From Ceratorhiza oryzae-sativae (taxonomy: Eukaryota > Basidiomycota > Agaricomycetes > Cantharellales > Ceratobasidiaceae): a DNA stretch of 64,000 nucleotides. Both the position numbers and the translations under genes were made by a program. Positions within the stretch are counted from its first letter, which is position 1. Each line of letters begins with the position of its first letter. Where the stretch lies: NCBI GenBank assembly GCA_030998015.1, contig JARWMV010000239.1:1302001-1366000 (forward strand), in the 5' to 3' direction. Shown in pieces: positions 42,717 to 56,964 of this stretch. Below the pieces are notes generated by a model. It was given only the letters and a program-made list of their open reading frames with translations. It was not told where the DNA came from and did no database searches.

Positions 42717-43766
42717 ATGCCCCAGGTTAGGAGTCCCCGCCAAAGCCTGTGACCGAGCTAACATATGACAGAACGAGTACATCGAGGAGCACATTAAACG
42801 GCATGGTCGGCGGCTAGACTATGAGGAGAAGAAGTGAGTTTTGCATTTGTTGTCGCCACGATCTGCAATAGCCTGAATGCACCAGGCGAAAGCGCACGGC
42901 CCGCGAGGTCCACAGGTCCTCTGCAACTGCGCAGAAGATGTTCGGCATAAAAGCCAAACTATTGCATGCCAAGCGCCACGCACAGAAGGTCCAGCTCAAA
43001 AAGACGCTCAAGGCTCATGACGAACGCAACGTCAAGCAGGCCGACAACGCATCTGGGCCTGAAGGCGCTCTGCCTACTTATTTGCTCGATCGAGAAGATC
43101 AGAAGGATGCAAAGGCTCTTTCATCTGCGCTAAAACAGAAGCGAAAGGACAAAGCAGCCAAGTATGCTGTCCCGCTACCCAAAGTTCGTGGGATTGCCGA
43201 AGACGAGATGTTCAAGGTTATGAGGACCGGCAAGAGCAAGAACAAGGCGTGGAAACGGATGGTTACGAAAGCGACTTTTGTTGGAGAGGGATTTACTCGC
43301 AAGCCTGTGAAGATGGAGAGATTCGTCAGGCCAATGGCGCTGAGGTACAAGAAAGCGAATGTTACGCATCGTGAGTCTATTCTATCTTTGCGCGACAAGA
43401 TGGGTGTAGTTTACCCACTATCGACATAGCGGACCTGAAGGCGACATTCCAGCTGGCCATTCTTGGCGTCAAAAAGAACCCACAGTCGCCTATGTATACT
43501 CAGCTCGGTGTTATGACCAAAGGTACCGTTATTGAAGTCAACGTTTCGGAGCTTGGTATGGTTACAACTGGTGGCAAAGTTGGTACGTCCTAGTTTACTT
43601 GCATTACCTACGAAAGCTCACTATATATTACATCCAGTTTTCGGAAAGTACGCTCAGGTTACAAACAACCCTGTAAGCTTTTATTACTTCCTTTGGTGCT
43701 CACGACCACTAATACTTGTGGTAACAGGAAAACGACGGGTGTATCAACGCAGTGCTCCTCGTCTGA
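42717..43766 (+). CDS. NSA2: Ribosome biogenesis protein NSA2 (TINP1)
   Basis: A nucleolar protein of about 260 residues required for pre-60S maturation (27S rRNA processing); its C-terminal half is related to ribosomal protein eS8. Exon 1 is just ATG CCC CAG (42717-42725). Exon 2 follows ACAG with [20 protein letters not shown]. Then come [77 protein letters not shown] and [19 protein letters not shown]. The end reads [53 protein letters not shown] and [12 protein letters not shown], stop TGA 43764-43766. The frame is intact and the sequence highly conserved. It converges with the dioxygenase gene, whose stop is about 100 bp downstream. Confidence 0.97.
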
Positions 43767-43869
43767 TATTTCCACTTCCCTTGGTCTTTCCGCTGTCGAC
43801 ATAGTTTGTATACTCATACCAATGCATTTATGTTCCAACTACTACGTAATTTCAGAGAATCGGCGGCAC

Positions 43870-45507
43870 TTACGCTCTTGCAGGAACACCATTCGGAAAG
43901 ATTTCTTTGAACATTTGGGGATAATGCCGTTCGCCGACATCCGGGTGACTCTGTGGGGATGGCAGATCAGAAAATGGCTCAATTTAGGGTAAACTATGTG
44001 CACCTTTATTCGTCCGATGAGCTGAACGTATCCAGACGGCTGTCCTCGCTCATACTCAGAGAAATTTACGGCTGCCAGATCATTCAGCTAGGCTGTGGGT
44101 GTCCAGCACCTAACATGACCCACACTCTGATGTCACAACCTGCCTATCCTTTAGCAACTCCAAAATATCTGGTGGGACTTTGGCGATCTTTCAGACTTAA
44201 TCCCCCACGAAAATCATCCACGGGTATACTCACAGTCCAACAAATTCTCGGAAACCCGCACATCCTGGGATATACTCTGGAAGAATGGGATGCTGTACCT
44301 CGCTCCGGTCGGATGGTCGCTCACGCCGTCCGTCGCCCAGTTGAACTTGTTCGTTGCACTGTCCACTTTGTCTGCAACTCCGTTCCCACTTGCTCCGTTG
44401 ACACCCTTGAGGACAGTCGACTCTTTGGGTGCCAGTACCCGATGGCTGGTGGCCCTGACCAAACCCCGTGTGGCAGTCTCTAGTGCCTTGCCTGTATTCA
44501 CGACCAATGTGCGCGGTCGGGGTGGTGCCGGGACCCAGTCCCCCCGCGCATTTTGGGCTTGGAGACCCGGATGCGGAGAGGCCTGGAGGAGCTAGTGCGA
44601 CATCCAAGTCAATCCAACCAAAGGGTTGCCCAAATGTGAGATAAACGGCTTACGAGCGTGAGGAACCCGCCGTCAAATGCGGCCCGACCCCCTGATCGCT
44701 AGAGTCTCGAGGCATAATTGGGTATTTGACGACCTACTCTCGACTCAGTTGGTATTCAATGATTACTACTAGGCGCACTCGCCTTGCTTCGATGGACCAT
44801 CGATTCCTTTGGATTGTCAAAGAATCGGTCAAACGCATTGGGCGGAGTCCGAGTGCTTCGGCAAGCAGAGAGATGAACGCAAAGCTGAGGGGTTCGACTT
44901 GAGAGAGGTATTTGGAATAAGCGTCCTTGAATCCCGGTAGATCCGCTTCTGATGGCCACTAAAGCACGGAAATGTGTCTTGGGGTCTCAAACACATGCGC
45001 ATGGACTAACACCCACCTGTCCCGCACCCCAGAGCCGATGATAGTCTGGAGTGTTAGGTTTGCGCTGGTCTCGCCCGGGGAACCCAAAGTCATACTTGCA
45101 GCAATGTCGAGATAATAAGTCTGGTATTCTCGAAGCATAGAATGGAATGGATGCACCTGCTCTCTATAGTCTGTAGCTCCTTTGGTAATCTCCGCTCCTA
45201 GCTTATTGTAGCCGAAGAACGATTCATTGTTCACCATGGCCAACCGTCTTTCGTTTCCTGGGGGATTTTGAATAGTTTTGGTGCATAGTCAATGACGGAT
45301 TGAACGACGTCCTATTGCACAATTGTTAATACACAACGTGAAAAAATCATATAATGCACCTACATCATCTATCGGAGGGTTCAAAAGGTAAAGAAACCCC
45401 ACTTCGGTCATTGCATTTCGAAGTCGAGAGATGAACTCGGCTCGAGACTCAGGGCCACTAGATGTGAGCCTCCAATCAAGCACAGGGATGGCTTCAAAAC
45501 TCGACAT
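43870..45507 (-). CDS. Isopenicillin-N-synthase-like 2-oxoglutarate/Fe(II) dioxygenase
   Basis: A non-heme iron oxygenase of the isopenicillin-N-synthase family (DIOX_N plus 2OG-FeII_Oxy); substrate unknown. Start at 45507 (MSSFEAIPVLDWRLTSSG), then AMTEVGFLYLLNPPIDD, DVVQSVIDYAPKLFKIPQE, AMVNNESFFGYNKLGAEITK, DYREQ and YDFGFPGRDQRKPNT. Next come LPGFKDAYSKYLSQVEPLSF, FDRFFDNPKESMVHRSK, GVGPHFDGGFLT (iron His and Asp), LVRATSHRVLAP (second His), GARYSIPFFQSI (RxS that binds the cosubstrate), VPPDILELLKD, LAAVNFSEYERG and YPQMFKEIFPNG; stop TAA 43870-43872. Bases seem missing near 45244-45246 and 44840-44850, and the exon join near 44230 is also out of phase. Relative to homologues there is an insertion of about 30 residues between SHRVLAP and ARYSIP. 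Confidence 0.85.
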
Positions 45508-45765
45508 ATATCTACGGATATGGGGGGTGTTGGTACAGGTGTTGGTGACGAAATGGTCGACCGCTGATTTCGAGTACTTTAGGACATCACGATGGCGCAA
45601 TGTTAGGGACATCTTGCATCTGATGATCAAATTGAATAGTTTACCATTTTCGAGGTTGAATATTAAAAAAAAATCGAATATATGCGATAGCGCTAGATAC
45701 AACTATGAATCACGAAAATGCAGATGGCTGGCAACTGTAACAAAATTAGTACGTAGGGCAGGTGG

Positions 45766-48700
45766 TCACCCCTGATGTCCTTCGGCCGCGTTATCTGATG
45801 TCGTCGACCTGAGCTGTTTGCTGTACACTTCCAGCAGCACATTCATAATCTCCTCAATCGGTAACGTTGTGTACTCGTGCACCCACGTCGGCAGTGCTTT
45901 CTTGAGCCCTTTGAAAGTTGGCGTATTTGATATATCGGGAGTCGCACGACCGAGTACTTCCAACGTTGGCGCGTCAATCGACACTTGGGAGGTGCTTTCC
46001 TCGTACTCGAGGCCGCGTGACCCTTGGATTGGCTTCACCGATATTACATTTGTCCCAGAAGACGTAGAAATTGGCATTGCCGCTCCACGCGGCGATGCGG
46101 GTGTTGATCCGGTTGGTGTTTGCGAGCGAGGTGTCATCATTGGGCTGTGGTAAACTGAGCGAACGCCCTCTTCTTCGGCACTAGATAACCCCGGGTCGGT
46201 GTCAATAGTCTTGCGTCTGCGTGTAGGCGGTGTATCTTTGCCAGATATAGCTGCTTCAGCGAGTGCCGCTTCCAAGTCCGTTTCGAATCTTCGCTTGATA
46301 CCAAGTAGCCAGTTCCAGGATGCAAAGCTAAGCGCGACATAAATGCCCTTTTCTCCAGCGAGCCGGTCTGCGAGATTGATTGAGAAGTTGTAGGAAACCT
46401 TGTTCCCCCTTTGTGTGGTTTGCATAGAGATTCGAGTGTCTGGGAACAAAAAGAGCCTTGTACCATATGGGAAGGAAGCCAAAATATCCCGTGCTGTTAG
46501 ATGCATATCTGGAGTGTTTTGGTGTGCCACGCCACGGATGCTGAATGCACCCAACCTCAGACGAAGATTACGGCAAGGTGGTTCATGCGGGCGGATCGTT
46601 CGGTGGAGCTCCCCATCAACTTGTCGGGCGGAGAATAAAGCCTAAGTATAGGTAGGTGAATCATGGAGTTACAATAGGCCGGTAAAGAAGCTCACCAGCT
46701 CTGAGCGTTGTTGTGTGACAGGTGGAACGGCCAATCTTAACATTTTAATGCTTAGCGTTAGCCGTTGGATGATCGCGAATTGGAAAGTTTCGGTTTCCTT
46801 GAATCTCGAACGGGCGGACTGCAACATTGCCGCGGCCACTTCCGAAAGAGCGGTGTCTGGTTTGGGCATCTGGCTTGCGCGGAAGGCGTTTGATTCTCGA
46901 GCAGCTCCTTGTTTCTGGGCCTTGACGAGTGCGGCAAGTTTTCCTCCAATAGTAATCATTTTAGGGATAGTTGCAGTCGATGCATATGCAAGAATATCCC
47001 CCGCCTGGATATTAAACTCAAGAAGGACCTCACGCTCGTTGATTGGTATTTTGGGGGCTACTTTGGACCAATCATCAAAGATGGTTACATGCAGGGGGTC
47101 CGCGCTTTACCAAGGTAAGGTTAATCGGCTACCTCCCCAACAAATTATGATGAACTCACTGGAAGTGCATCAAATGCTGGCGCTCATACTCCATGGCGGC
47201 TTCGATATCTCCACTTCTTAGCACTAGCTCTAACATTTTTGAGTGGCCTTCCTGGTCGTGGTATAGCTTGCCGTGCCTGCGCCGCACAGTCTGGAATACA
47301 AAGTCTGGCATGCACACAGAGCCGACTACCGCTCGTTCGGAATGAAGTTCTAGCTGAGCTATAGTGAGAGTTGCTTCGGAAATTTCTTCGCATAGCTTAG
47401 TCCTGAACGCCAGATTCTCAATGTCTAGAGTAGTCTTTGATATGGCTTGCCCCAGATCTACAATGATGTTTGCCTTCTTGATGTTTACTAACACAAGGGT
47501 TTGGAAGGGTTGTGTGGGTGCAATATAATCTCCACCAGGAAGCTCCGCTTTGATAATGACTGGAGTTGGTTGCACGGGCGCGGGCCGTGCGAGCGAGTCA
47601 AATACGGGTATTCGATCTAACCATACTGCTTTGAAACAAAGAAGATCCTGGAGCCTTGAAAATCGCATTTCTGCCCCTACTTCGGTATTGATGACAACAG
47701 ACACCGAGTTCGTAATCAAGCCTGTACCACCTTTGAGTTTTCTGAAGTCCACGGAGAACGCGAGGTTTTGCGCCTTGGCGGAAACGGAGTCCTCATTGAG
47801 ATATCCATGCTGGATACCGGCAGTAATCGAGCTTAGGGTCCCAACAATCGCGACCTCTCGAGCACCAGGCGAAATTGTGATCACAAACCCTCCCTTTTCC
47901 CAGTTAAACCCAGCAACTACATTCACATCTGGTTGACATGTGAGCTCCAGGGTTGACTTATGGACGTCTAAGCTGAAAATGACCTGCATGCTGCCAATGG
48001 CTGGTGAATCTTCCTGAGGTGCGTCGTCCAAGGACAGTCCTTCATGAATTGTGGATAAGTCGGAGAACGGAGCAACGTATGGCGATTGGGGAGGAGCAGG
48101 AGCTTGGCCAAACGTTCTTGGACACGTTTAAAAACATCGGCTAGGAAAGGTAACAAGCTCGGGCGAAGGATATTCGAGATCGGGTGAATAGTAGTGTTAC
48201 AGACTAGAGTAGACTGGTTAGATGACGTCGAGCCCGAGACTTTCTGTGATGCCGGCGTAGCCCGGTATTCAAGCCAGGCAGTAACCATAGGTAAATCTAA
48301 ATTGTCGACTCCATGCTCAAAGGCCTCGCCTTGGGATGTAAAATCCGGAAGAGATTGAGATCGCTCAGGCTCGTTGGCTCGAACATTTGGGGTGTGCGAT
48401 CGTATACGCCCGCTCTTGAATTCAAAGGATGCTTTAATGTTTGTGGTCAAGACTGCAGAGTACTGAGCGCTTGAAGTAACATGTGGTGCCAAACTACCAG
48501 TTGAGGACCCCGCGTCTGACCTTGGAGCATAGGTAGCCAGTTTGGCTATCCGGTCTCGACCTTGTCGGTAAACATCCACGATGGAGAACAAATAGCCAGC
48601 AATTGAAGGCTCTAGGTCAACTTCGAATCCACTGACATGAGCGCGAATCCAAATCTGCCGTGCTCCTGATGCGGCTTCGGAGCGCACGTTTGCTTCCATT

Positions 48701-51700
48701 GATGGATAGAGCATTCTGTTGCGGGTTCTATGGGTATTTCCACTAAAGTGATTTGGCTGGCTTTGGTCAAACCTAAATCAAGACATTGATTAGTTGTTAC
48801 GATGGACAATGATAATCGGCTTACCCAGGTACAAACTGGAACGAGAATGCTTCCAGCTTAGCTTGACCCGCCTCATATCGCTGGGTGACGAACGAGACAG
48901 TACTGAGTGAAATCAAGAACGCCGGCACTGAGGACGGAGCGAGAGGAGCTATTGTCGATGATTCCATTTGAGGTAGCATTAGATCGTCTTGCAAAGTCAA
49001 AGGAAAGGCTATTCCGATATCTTTGACAGTAAACTCAATTTTTCGGTTGTCTAGGAATGTTTTTGGTTGTGTAGTTGCGTGGGGGTGTTCGCTGGACTCG
49101 AGGGTCCGCATAACTTGTCTCGTCTTACGACGAACCTCTTCGAGCTCGTGTGCGCGTTGCTCTTGTCGAGAAAGCATTTCAGCCTGTCATACTTATAAGT
49201 ATTAGAATTCTTGAATTTTTTATAATCCAAATACCTGGATGTGATCTATCAGATCGCCAAGCTCTGCTATCGCTGCTGGTTGCATAACCGCGTGTACGAA
49301 GCTGATCACAATGCCGAGATGATTCTCCTCTGGTGCCATCTCTGGATGTTCAATATTTTCCGCCGCCATGTCGAGAACCATATATGCAGATCTGTACTTT
49401 CGGTCAAAGTTAGATCGAGTACGACGAGGCGTGGAGTGATGAGCGAGGGATAAGGCTAGACTTTCGACGGTGAAGCTCCATCGTTTGACAGTTCCGCTAT
49501 GAACTCGGCCCGTTATGCTTGAGGAATCCAAATATTGAGTTGAGGATGGCCCTTCAATGCCAACGCGAAATCCTTCTAAAACGAACGATACATCAAATCG
49601 AGGGAAGGTATCGGGGGTGGCGCTGTTTGAAGGTTTCGGGGGCGGTATGCCTCGTTGATTCCTGAACTCGATAGCGAGCTCTACCAATTCGTTGAAGTCA
49701 CTTCCAAACTTTTGTTGAATGGCAAGAAAATCGTCAACATATTGCGGTTTGAGCGTAACGGAGAAGCGATCGATGTGCAGGTGAACGTCAAGATAGGGGT
49801 ACTTCCCTTCCAGTCGGAGTGAAGGGAGCTCTAGGTAGACGGAGTTTCCACCGGACGCAAGTCGCTGGCCGTTTGCTTGATCGACAGTAAGGTGAATGAC
49901 TTGTGAGCCAATCCTGTAACCGAATTGCAATGAATCTAAGCCTTTGGAATCGACGTAGGCGATTGAGTTCAGGACGTTCCAGGTGACCCAAGTCCCGTGC
50001 ATTACGTGGAGCTCAGTACCAAACTCGCGTAGCTGAGCTTGAACATCAATTTTGAACTCTCCTGAGAATAGTGGTGGTTGAAACGTAGGAGAGGTGCCAG
50101 GGCGGGGGTCGCGGTCTAATTCCGATAGCAGGTCTTGGAACATAGAATCGTAGGTCCTGGGATTAACATAAAATCATTTATTTTATGAAATCCAAGCAAA
50201 TGCAGAATCGACTTACGGAAGGTATTCGGTTCGCCAGCTGTCAATGAATTTATAAAGACGCAACGCACTCCGAGGAACGTGTATTTTAAGCTTGTCTAAG
50301 CACAGCAGTAGCCTCGCCTTCGTAAGCAATCCAGGAGTCTCCCTGATCGCTCCATGCACCATAACGTTTCGGAAATCAATACCAGCAAGTAGCGACTGAT
50401 CGTGTTTCCGGCCCTTGCCTTGACGAGCCTGGATAGATACTTGATTAACCGCCAGAGTGACTGAAAGTGACCCTCGCGGGGCAACAGGAAAGACAGGGAA
50501 GGATATCACTGCTGAAGTGTTTGCTGAGCATCCATTCGTATAGGCTTCAAATGTGATCTGTTGGGCAGGCGCCGAAAAGCGGAGCGTTGATGTGCTAACA
50601 GCCCACTCAAGGATCATATGTTGAAATGGAAGCGAATATGGTGAGGGTGGGGGTATGGCATCTTCCGTCAAGACACTGGTTGCATTAATTTTCCGCTGAA
50701 CACGGAGCACCTGCCGCACGAACAAAGCGCAGGAGGGGTACACGGAAACGTCGAATTGCTGAACGGAAGCTGAACCGACGACGTGAAGTGCTGTTTCTGG
50801 AGACGTAACCCCAGTATTTTCGGCAGAACCGCCCTTGGTCGAGACATACTTCATCGTGGAAGCACGCAAATTTATCTTCAAGTTGTCGGCAACGAGTTCG
50901 TTGTAGTCGGCGCCGTGACTCTGAAGTGTGACCTTGGCGCGTGGGCAGGTGATGGACATGCTTCCACGGAAGTGCAGAGGGGAAACTTCGGTTGTTGATA
51001 CTGAAGGGAATTGACTTTGAAGAATTGGTGGTATTTTGAGTATACCCCCCTCGTCTTGGCCATACAAATCCGTCCATTGAGCCTCCATCATCGGCAGGAG
51101 ATCCTCCAGGCGTCTATCGGGTAGCTCTTTGGATTGGTTGGTCAAGTCAGACTGCAGGGCGCTCTTGTCAATAAGTCCCATTTGACGAACGCTTTGGCGG
51201 ATTATCGTCAGAGTTTTCCAGGATGGATCAGACCTTAATCGTCCCGGGCGACCAGTTTGTACTAGGAACGAAGGAAGGTTTGTAGCGAACGGATCAGCAG
51301 CAACCGACTGGCCTTGCAGGCGGCTAATGGTGGCCCAGATAAAATAACGGCGCCGACGGGATGATAACACGGATCTGGATTCTAGAAACGAAGAAATTCG
51401 ACCAAAGCTATAACTAGATGCCGCCAAAGTGGTCATCAAGATTTCTGGGGACTTGTTGGAGACGAACGTGTCGAAAGAGCTACATTCTATTGTCCCCGCA
51501 TACGATGGGTTATGATCAGATAACTCAATTTTGGCTCCAGTAACCTTGAATCGTAATTTGTCCGCTGAGGGTTCGATCTCGTACCTCGAATGGGCGAAAG
51601 GTTTACTGACAAGCGTCCGAAGTCGACTATCGACCAACGCAGCTCCAACTATCACAGTCATATGGTCGGTGGACGCAGTAGTAAGGGTTTCTAGACGACA

Positions 51701-54700
51701 TGAAGACTGGTGTATTTGAATATCGAATAAACCTAATACCCGGGCGTCAACATGAACCGGCACTGTGCTGTGTTGTTGTGTCCCTGTCGATAGTGCGTCG
51801 GCTTCGGTCGAAGACATGATACTTTGTAGGAATTGGATTTTAACCAACGGAATATCCACATTCAGCGAGACGCGAGAGGCATGACTTGGGTTTGAAATAG
51901 TTGTATCCAGGAATTCTTCCAAAATAGCATCCGCCATCAGATCCAATTTATGCGACTAAGACAATGGCGATTAGCACAACTCACATACGAAATATCCAAC
52001 TTACGTGCGTGTCGAACTCGGTCAGCATATCACACACGAATGGTATACAAGTAGGTGTGATAACTACGTGAAGATGTCGCTGGACTGTAATGTTGAACGT
52101 CTTAGTACTTTCATGGTCCTCTGGGTCACGTTTCTTGGTTTGACAAAGGGGAAGTTCGGTCAGTTCCTCAGGTTGCGCATCAAATGACTTCGTGGGATCC
52201 TATCCAGAAATCAGCAACTATAGCAGAAATATTCCATCTCTAACGTACATGTTTCAAGCAGTAAGTCTCATAGGCGGCGTTGTAACCACTACAGACAGGT
52301 CGATAGCGCCTGAGCGCTTGGCGATAGTGATCGACGTGGGGCCATGAGGTGGCTTCAATGCTAGCGTCATCTTTGGCGACGGTATGGTTAGCCAACTAAA
52401 ATGTGTACGTAAGCCGCACATACCTCCTGGCGGAACTATACTACTGCTCAGACTTGGCTCATATTCCGTCGAATCGTTGCCGGATTCGTCCCCAGAAGAC
52501 ATGTCACCATGTGGCGCATGCACGCGAAACTTCAATGCCGGAGTATACTGCCCAGGAGCAACTTGTGGGGTGACAGGCCGCGAGTTCCTATCGATTGGCA
52601 TTAGAAAAATCCAAATTGAGGACAGTAGTGCTCACGCTACTCTTGCGTCTCGAGACGCCTCTGTCATCATGTCGTCCTGTTCGGAGCGGAAGGAATCCTC
52701 ATATTCTTTGTGCTCAAACGCCGATTCAATGATTGATCCAGAGGCCTGCTGGTTCCCAAAGCCCCTCGGTAGTCGCAGAGGGGTCAAATATGTTAGTCCT
52801 CCATGACGTGGTGCTAAAGTCATGTTAATTTTGAGCAGGTGGTTGCTGTGAGTACTCGTACCTTCCGTAGGTTGTGAATTGTCCCCGTATAGAAATACAG
52901 CGCGGCGAGTGGGCGCGTCTTGCATACGCAAAAAGTTTAGTTGTGCTTCGGTTTTCGCCTTCCATCCCAGTGGTGCGTCCATCTCCTCGCCAGCGAGATC
53001 GAGAGAAATGCTTGCAAGTTCAAACCACGTTTGGTGAAACCCGGTGACTCGTTGGATGATTCGGGCACTGATGACAGGGACATCAAAGCGCATACAGGAA
53101 CCGTGAGCCTGATTGGGCTGGTCAGTAAGCTGCACTGAGAACCCTTTAGAAAGCAAAATGTGCAGCAAGGTGTCATTCGATTTTGTTTGGTCGACGTATG
53201 TATCGTTCCCCAATCCTATACTGATATCGATCAACGGGCACCTCATTCTTAAAAAGGTGATATCTGGAGCACCGGGAGGAGTAAAATCCGAAGACGGGGC
53301 GTTGAAGTAGTCAGAGAAGTTAATGCTAAATGCTCGAATAGCCGCTTGCAGCCCAACGACCGACGCAACCGACAGGGCACCATTTATTTCTGCGGGCAAG
53401 ATCTCCCACAGACATAGATAGGTTTCGACCTCCGGTTCCGGTCCAAAGAGACGATTTGCTGTGATATCCAGGCCTAGGATTGGTTGCATTGATTAGTGGA
53501 ACCTCCCTCACGCGGCTCGGGAGAAACCTACCTTGAAGAATAAGCCGGTCCTTGAGTTTTATGTCTCCAACTCGACCAGCGCTCAGAGTTGAAGATAAGT
53601 CTTCTAGGACAACAAGCAAAATTGGGTTGACGTTCAGTGACATTTCTGTAATAAAATGTTTAGAGCAAAAGATACAGCTGCAGGAAAATACCTACCCATT
53701 GCATAGGTGTGCAGGCGCAGTATCAGCTGCAAATTTGAAACTTCCAGAGCCACTCCGGCTTGACAGTCATAAACTTCTTGTGGCAAGACGAGTAGACTTT
53801 CCGCTACCGAAACCCCGAGGTCGACTTCGAATGCGTTGGACTAGTATGCCAAGAATAAGCAAAACAGGATTATAGAGTACGACGCACACACCCTGCCCTC
53901 CCGGTATTTCCCCCGTACGGGGTCGCCGATACTCTGTTCATGGAGCTTGTTGAGAAACTCGTTTCGTGTGGTGAAGTTTGTAAACATCCCGAACTAAGAG
54001 AATAAGCACATGAGATTATCGAAAGCAATTGGTAGGCGGATAACCTACGTAGTTCTCCTTTATCGCCATCAGATGGCGGATAGCCCATCCGAAGGCCTTG
54101 AATGCAACACCACTGGTCTACAACGACGGCTCTCCATGTCAACATCCCGTGAGCTTGTTATTTATAATTACCTCAATGTCTAATCTTAAGCGATCAACTG
54201 CGTCCGGCCGGACTTCCGAGTACGATGTATACGACCCAGACACAACTAAGGATTCAATGCGACCGATGTTGCTGGTACGTGGGGTGGCAAAAGCGCTATG
54301 AGTGTTCCATTTTGGCATCGAGATGGCTATGTTGGTAGAGGGCGCCGAGATTTTGAATGGTGTGGATGAGAATTCAGGACGAAATGTATTCGACAAGATT
54401 GAGAGCTCGGCTCCGAGGTTCTGACCAGTGAGAGATATAATGGCTGCATACCAGAGGCTCCCTTAAATTACCTGCGCCCAAACGAAGGAATATACTCACA
54501 GTTATCAACATGTGACAGTGGCCAGTCGATGATGTTGTGATCGTTGGCATACAGGTCCAAGCGATAGTTTTCCAACGATATTTTGAGATCGTATGCAATC
54601 GGCACAAAGTGTTCATACTCCTCCATACTTAACCCATTCGCTTCTCCAGCCGCCCTAGGGGGGCCACTGGCCCAGTCCTTGATCAGGTCGGTTATTAGAT

Positions 54701-56964
54701 TGACGTGATCTCGAAGGAGCTTGATATTCGGTTTCATCAAACTGGTTTCCACCGTCCATTGGCGTTCGGCGTTCCAAGTATGGGGACTAGGCATAATGAC
54801 TTTCAATAGGCAACCATCGGCTCGTAGAAATTCCACTTGATTGACGCTAGAAAACGCGGTGAGCTTCCTGAGGTCAACCTCAAGAACGGCTTGGAATCCT
54901 TTCCGAGAAGCGACCATGGGTATGTCATACTTCAAGAAAGAATCGGCCTCAAACTGAAGGTCAAGCCAGCCGTAGGGCCGATGCCGCCTCCGCTGGGCAT
55001 CCAAATCGCCAAAGCCGTCATAACGCCAGTCCTAGAGTCAGTGTTAAAAAGGCCAGGCAGACACACCCCAGAACATACTTTCGAAAACTCTCTGGTTGGG
55101 ACTCGGAGCTTGGTCACGTCGCTAAACCTAACAGATACTCGTAACGAAACGGATTGCCTAAGATCCCCTGGTTTGAGTATGGAAGTTGGCTGGGTATTTT
55201 GATATGTCGCAGGCGCAAGCATCTGCTGCCAGTGTACCCTGCAATCCTCCTTTAGTAAAAGTTAACATGATAATAATATATTTCCGGTTTTACCGTTGGC
55301 GATCGGCCCAAGGGCCATACGTAATGAGCGCTGGGCCACCATGTAACTCTATTTCGACCCCCCACTCGGGTGCATCATCCCCATTTCCAATATCCACATG
55401 CTCCCGAGGCACAGGCTTTGCGTGTGGGGGCACTTTACCTACTCTAGCTCAGCATTTAACATATAAGCTACTCTTAATCCGACATACCTGCGACATCCGC
55501 GTAATACACCACGCTCAAGGCTGGTGTATCGAGCAAGCATGTAACCTTTGCATATTCCGGCTCGTGCAAAACGCCAGATTTTTCTTCACTGTCATTGTCG
55601 GCGTGGTATCGTGCTAATCCGCCCCATTTCTTTTGGCCCCGAGGCTGAGTAGAAATACTTTGTGCTAAAGGTGTAGTTGGTTGCAGGTTCAAACGTTGCA
55701 CGAGCTCGTGAAAGACCCCAAACGAATATGAGAATACAGAGCTGGTTGAACTATGTGTGCGTGCCATGTTAGCTCGTGAGCGAGTCGAAGATAAACTAAC
55801 TTACGACTGGGCTATGAGATCCTCGTGTATCTGCTTACCCCTATCAAGCATCCTCCCCCGATAATCTGGGTTCGTCCGGGTAATGATTTTGACCTTTTCA
55901 AACTCGATTTCATATATCACCTTATACTCATCGAGTTTTGAGCGCGACTAAGGGATTCATCGTCAGGTCATCCGAGAGATAAGCGTAAAAGACCATACCT
56001 CTGATACCCCGTAGGTGCCACTCCCTCCCGCAAGATCCATGATCAATATTGAAGGAGTTGAATCGTTTCCTATCGTAAGGTCGCCCTTTCGAATCACAAG
56101 TCCCACGGGTAAAATCTCGTTGAAGTTGACCTCTGGCATGCGAAGGCGCCAAGCTGCCTTACGGAGTCGATTCCATATAGTGTTATCTTCGTTGGGAGAT
56201 GGAAAAGAACCGGCTGATGGTGGATAGGTAGGATTAAGTAGAACCGATTGGGGCGTTCCTTCTGGAGTTGTCGCGGTGAGTTCAGGTCCAAGGACATCTG
56301 AGACTCCAAACTTCTCGATGATTGCATTGTAGGACGGGGTTCTGTTGTAAATAAACCATTCCACTCCTTCCAAGAAGACTTCTACTCGGCAAGGTAAATC
56401 CTCGTTTTGGTTGGGGTTGGATTCTTCGTTAAATGTTCATCAGTTTAGCTGTAGAATAGCAGCGACGAATACTTACTTTCTAGTCCTTCTCCAACCCCAC
56501 GATTCTGATGAATATCCTCGCCCTCACGGGTTTTCCACAGCCAATATCTCCAGGTGATATGGCAGTGTAACACACGAACAGACATGTTGCTTGAATGATA
56601 CTGGACATCCTTCAGGAGAATACGGCCAGCTAAGAAAGCGAACTGAACCGATTCTATAAGATTGGTTATTTTATTTAAACTTACCCTGGCCACATGTTGG
56701 TTAAGGACTTACCGCACTCGATCCACATATGATACCTCTTCCACCATAGAAAGCGCAGCCCATAACCAAGCATCCATCCCAAAAAACGATTCCAGTAAAA
56801 AAGAAAAAATGAGACTAGTATCACTATAACTATGCATAACGTAAGGAGAAGCCTAAGAACGAAAAAAAAATACTAAGTAAGGACAACAAGAATGATAATG
56901 GTGCTCACCAGTTGAGACTTCGAATGCTGAAAGCAGGCACGAGAATTTGTGGTTTGATCTCCAT
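45766..56964 (-). CDS. CSF1: CSF1 / BLTP1-type bridge-like lipid transfer protein
   Basis: A giant protein that, in yeast and animals (CSF1, Tweek, KIAA1109), forms a hydrophobic groove carrying lipids between ER and other membranes. ATG at 56964 (MEIKPQILVPAFSIRSLNW). One membrane anchor follows at once (TLCIVIVILVSFFLFYW) with NRFLGWMLGYGLRFLWWKRY and HMWIEC. Then come SVQFAFLAGRILLKDVQYHS, VLHCHITWRYWLWKTREGED and VEWFIYNRTPSYNAIIEKFG. The body is a long series of beta-rich repeats in over twenty exons, e.g. WLDLQFEADSFLKYDIPMV, YEHFVPIAYDLKISLENYRL and EVYDCQAGVALEVSNLQLI. The longest single exon runs 50213-51946 (577 codons). The C-terminus ends THVHEYTTLP-like (TWVHEYTTLPIEEIMNVLLE, then VYSKQL), stop at 45766. 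Over 11 kb the exons appear in frame, unlike several neighbours. The size class fits CSF1 orthologues (about 3000 residues). Confidence 0.9.

Noticed and set aside
43953..44483. A 176-codon plus-strand frame.
   Set aside because: It is antisense to the conserved C-terminal exons of the IPNS-like dioxygenase.
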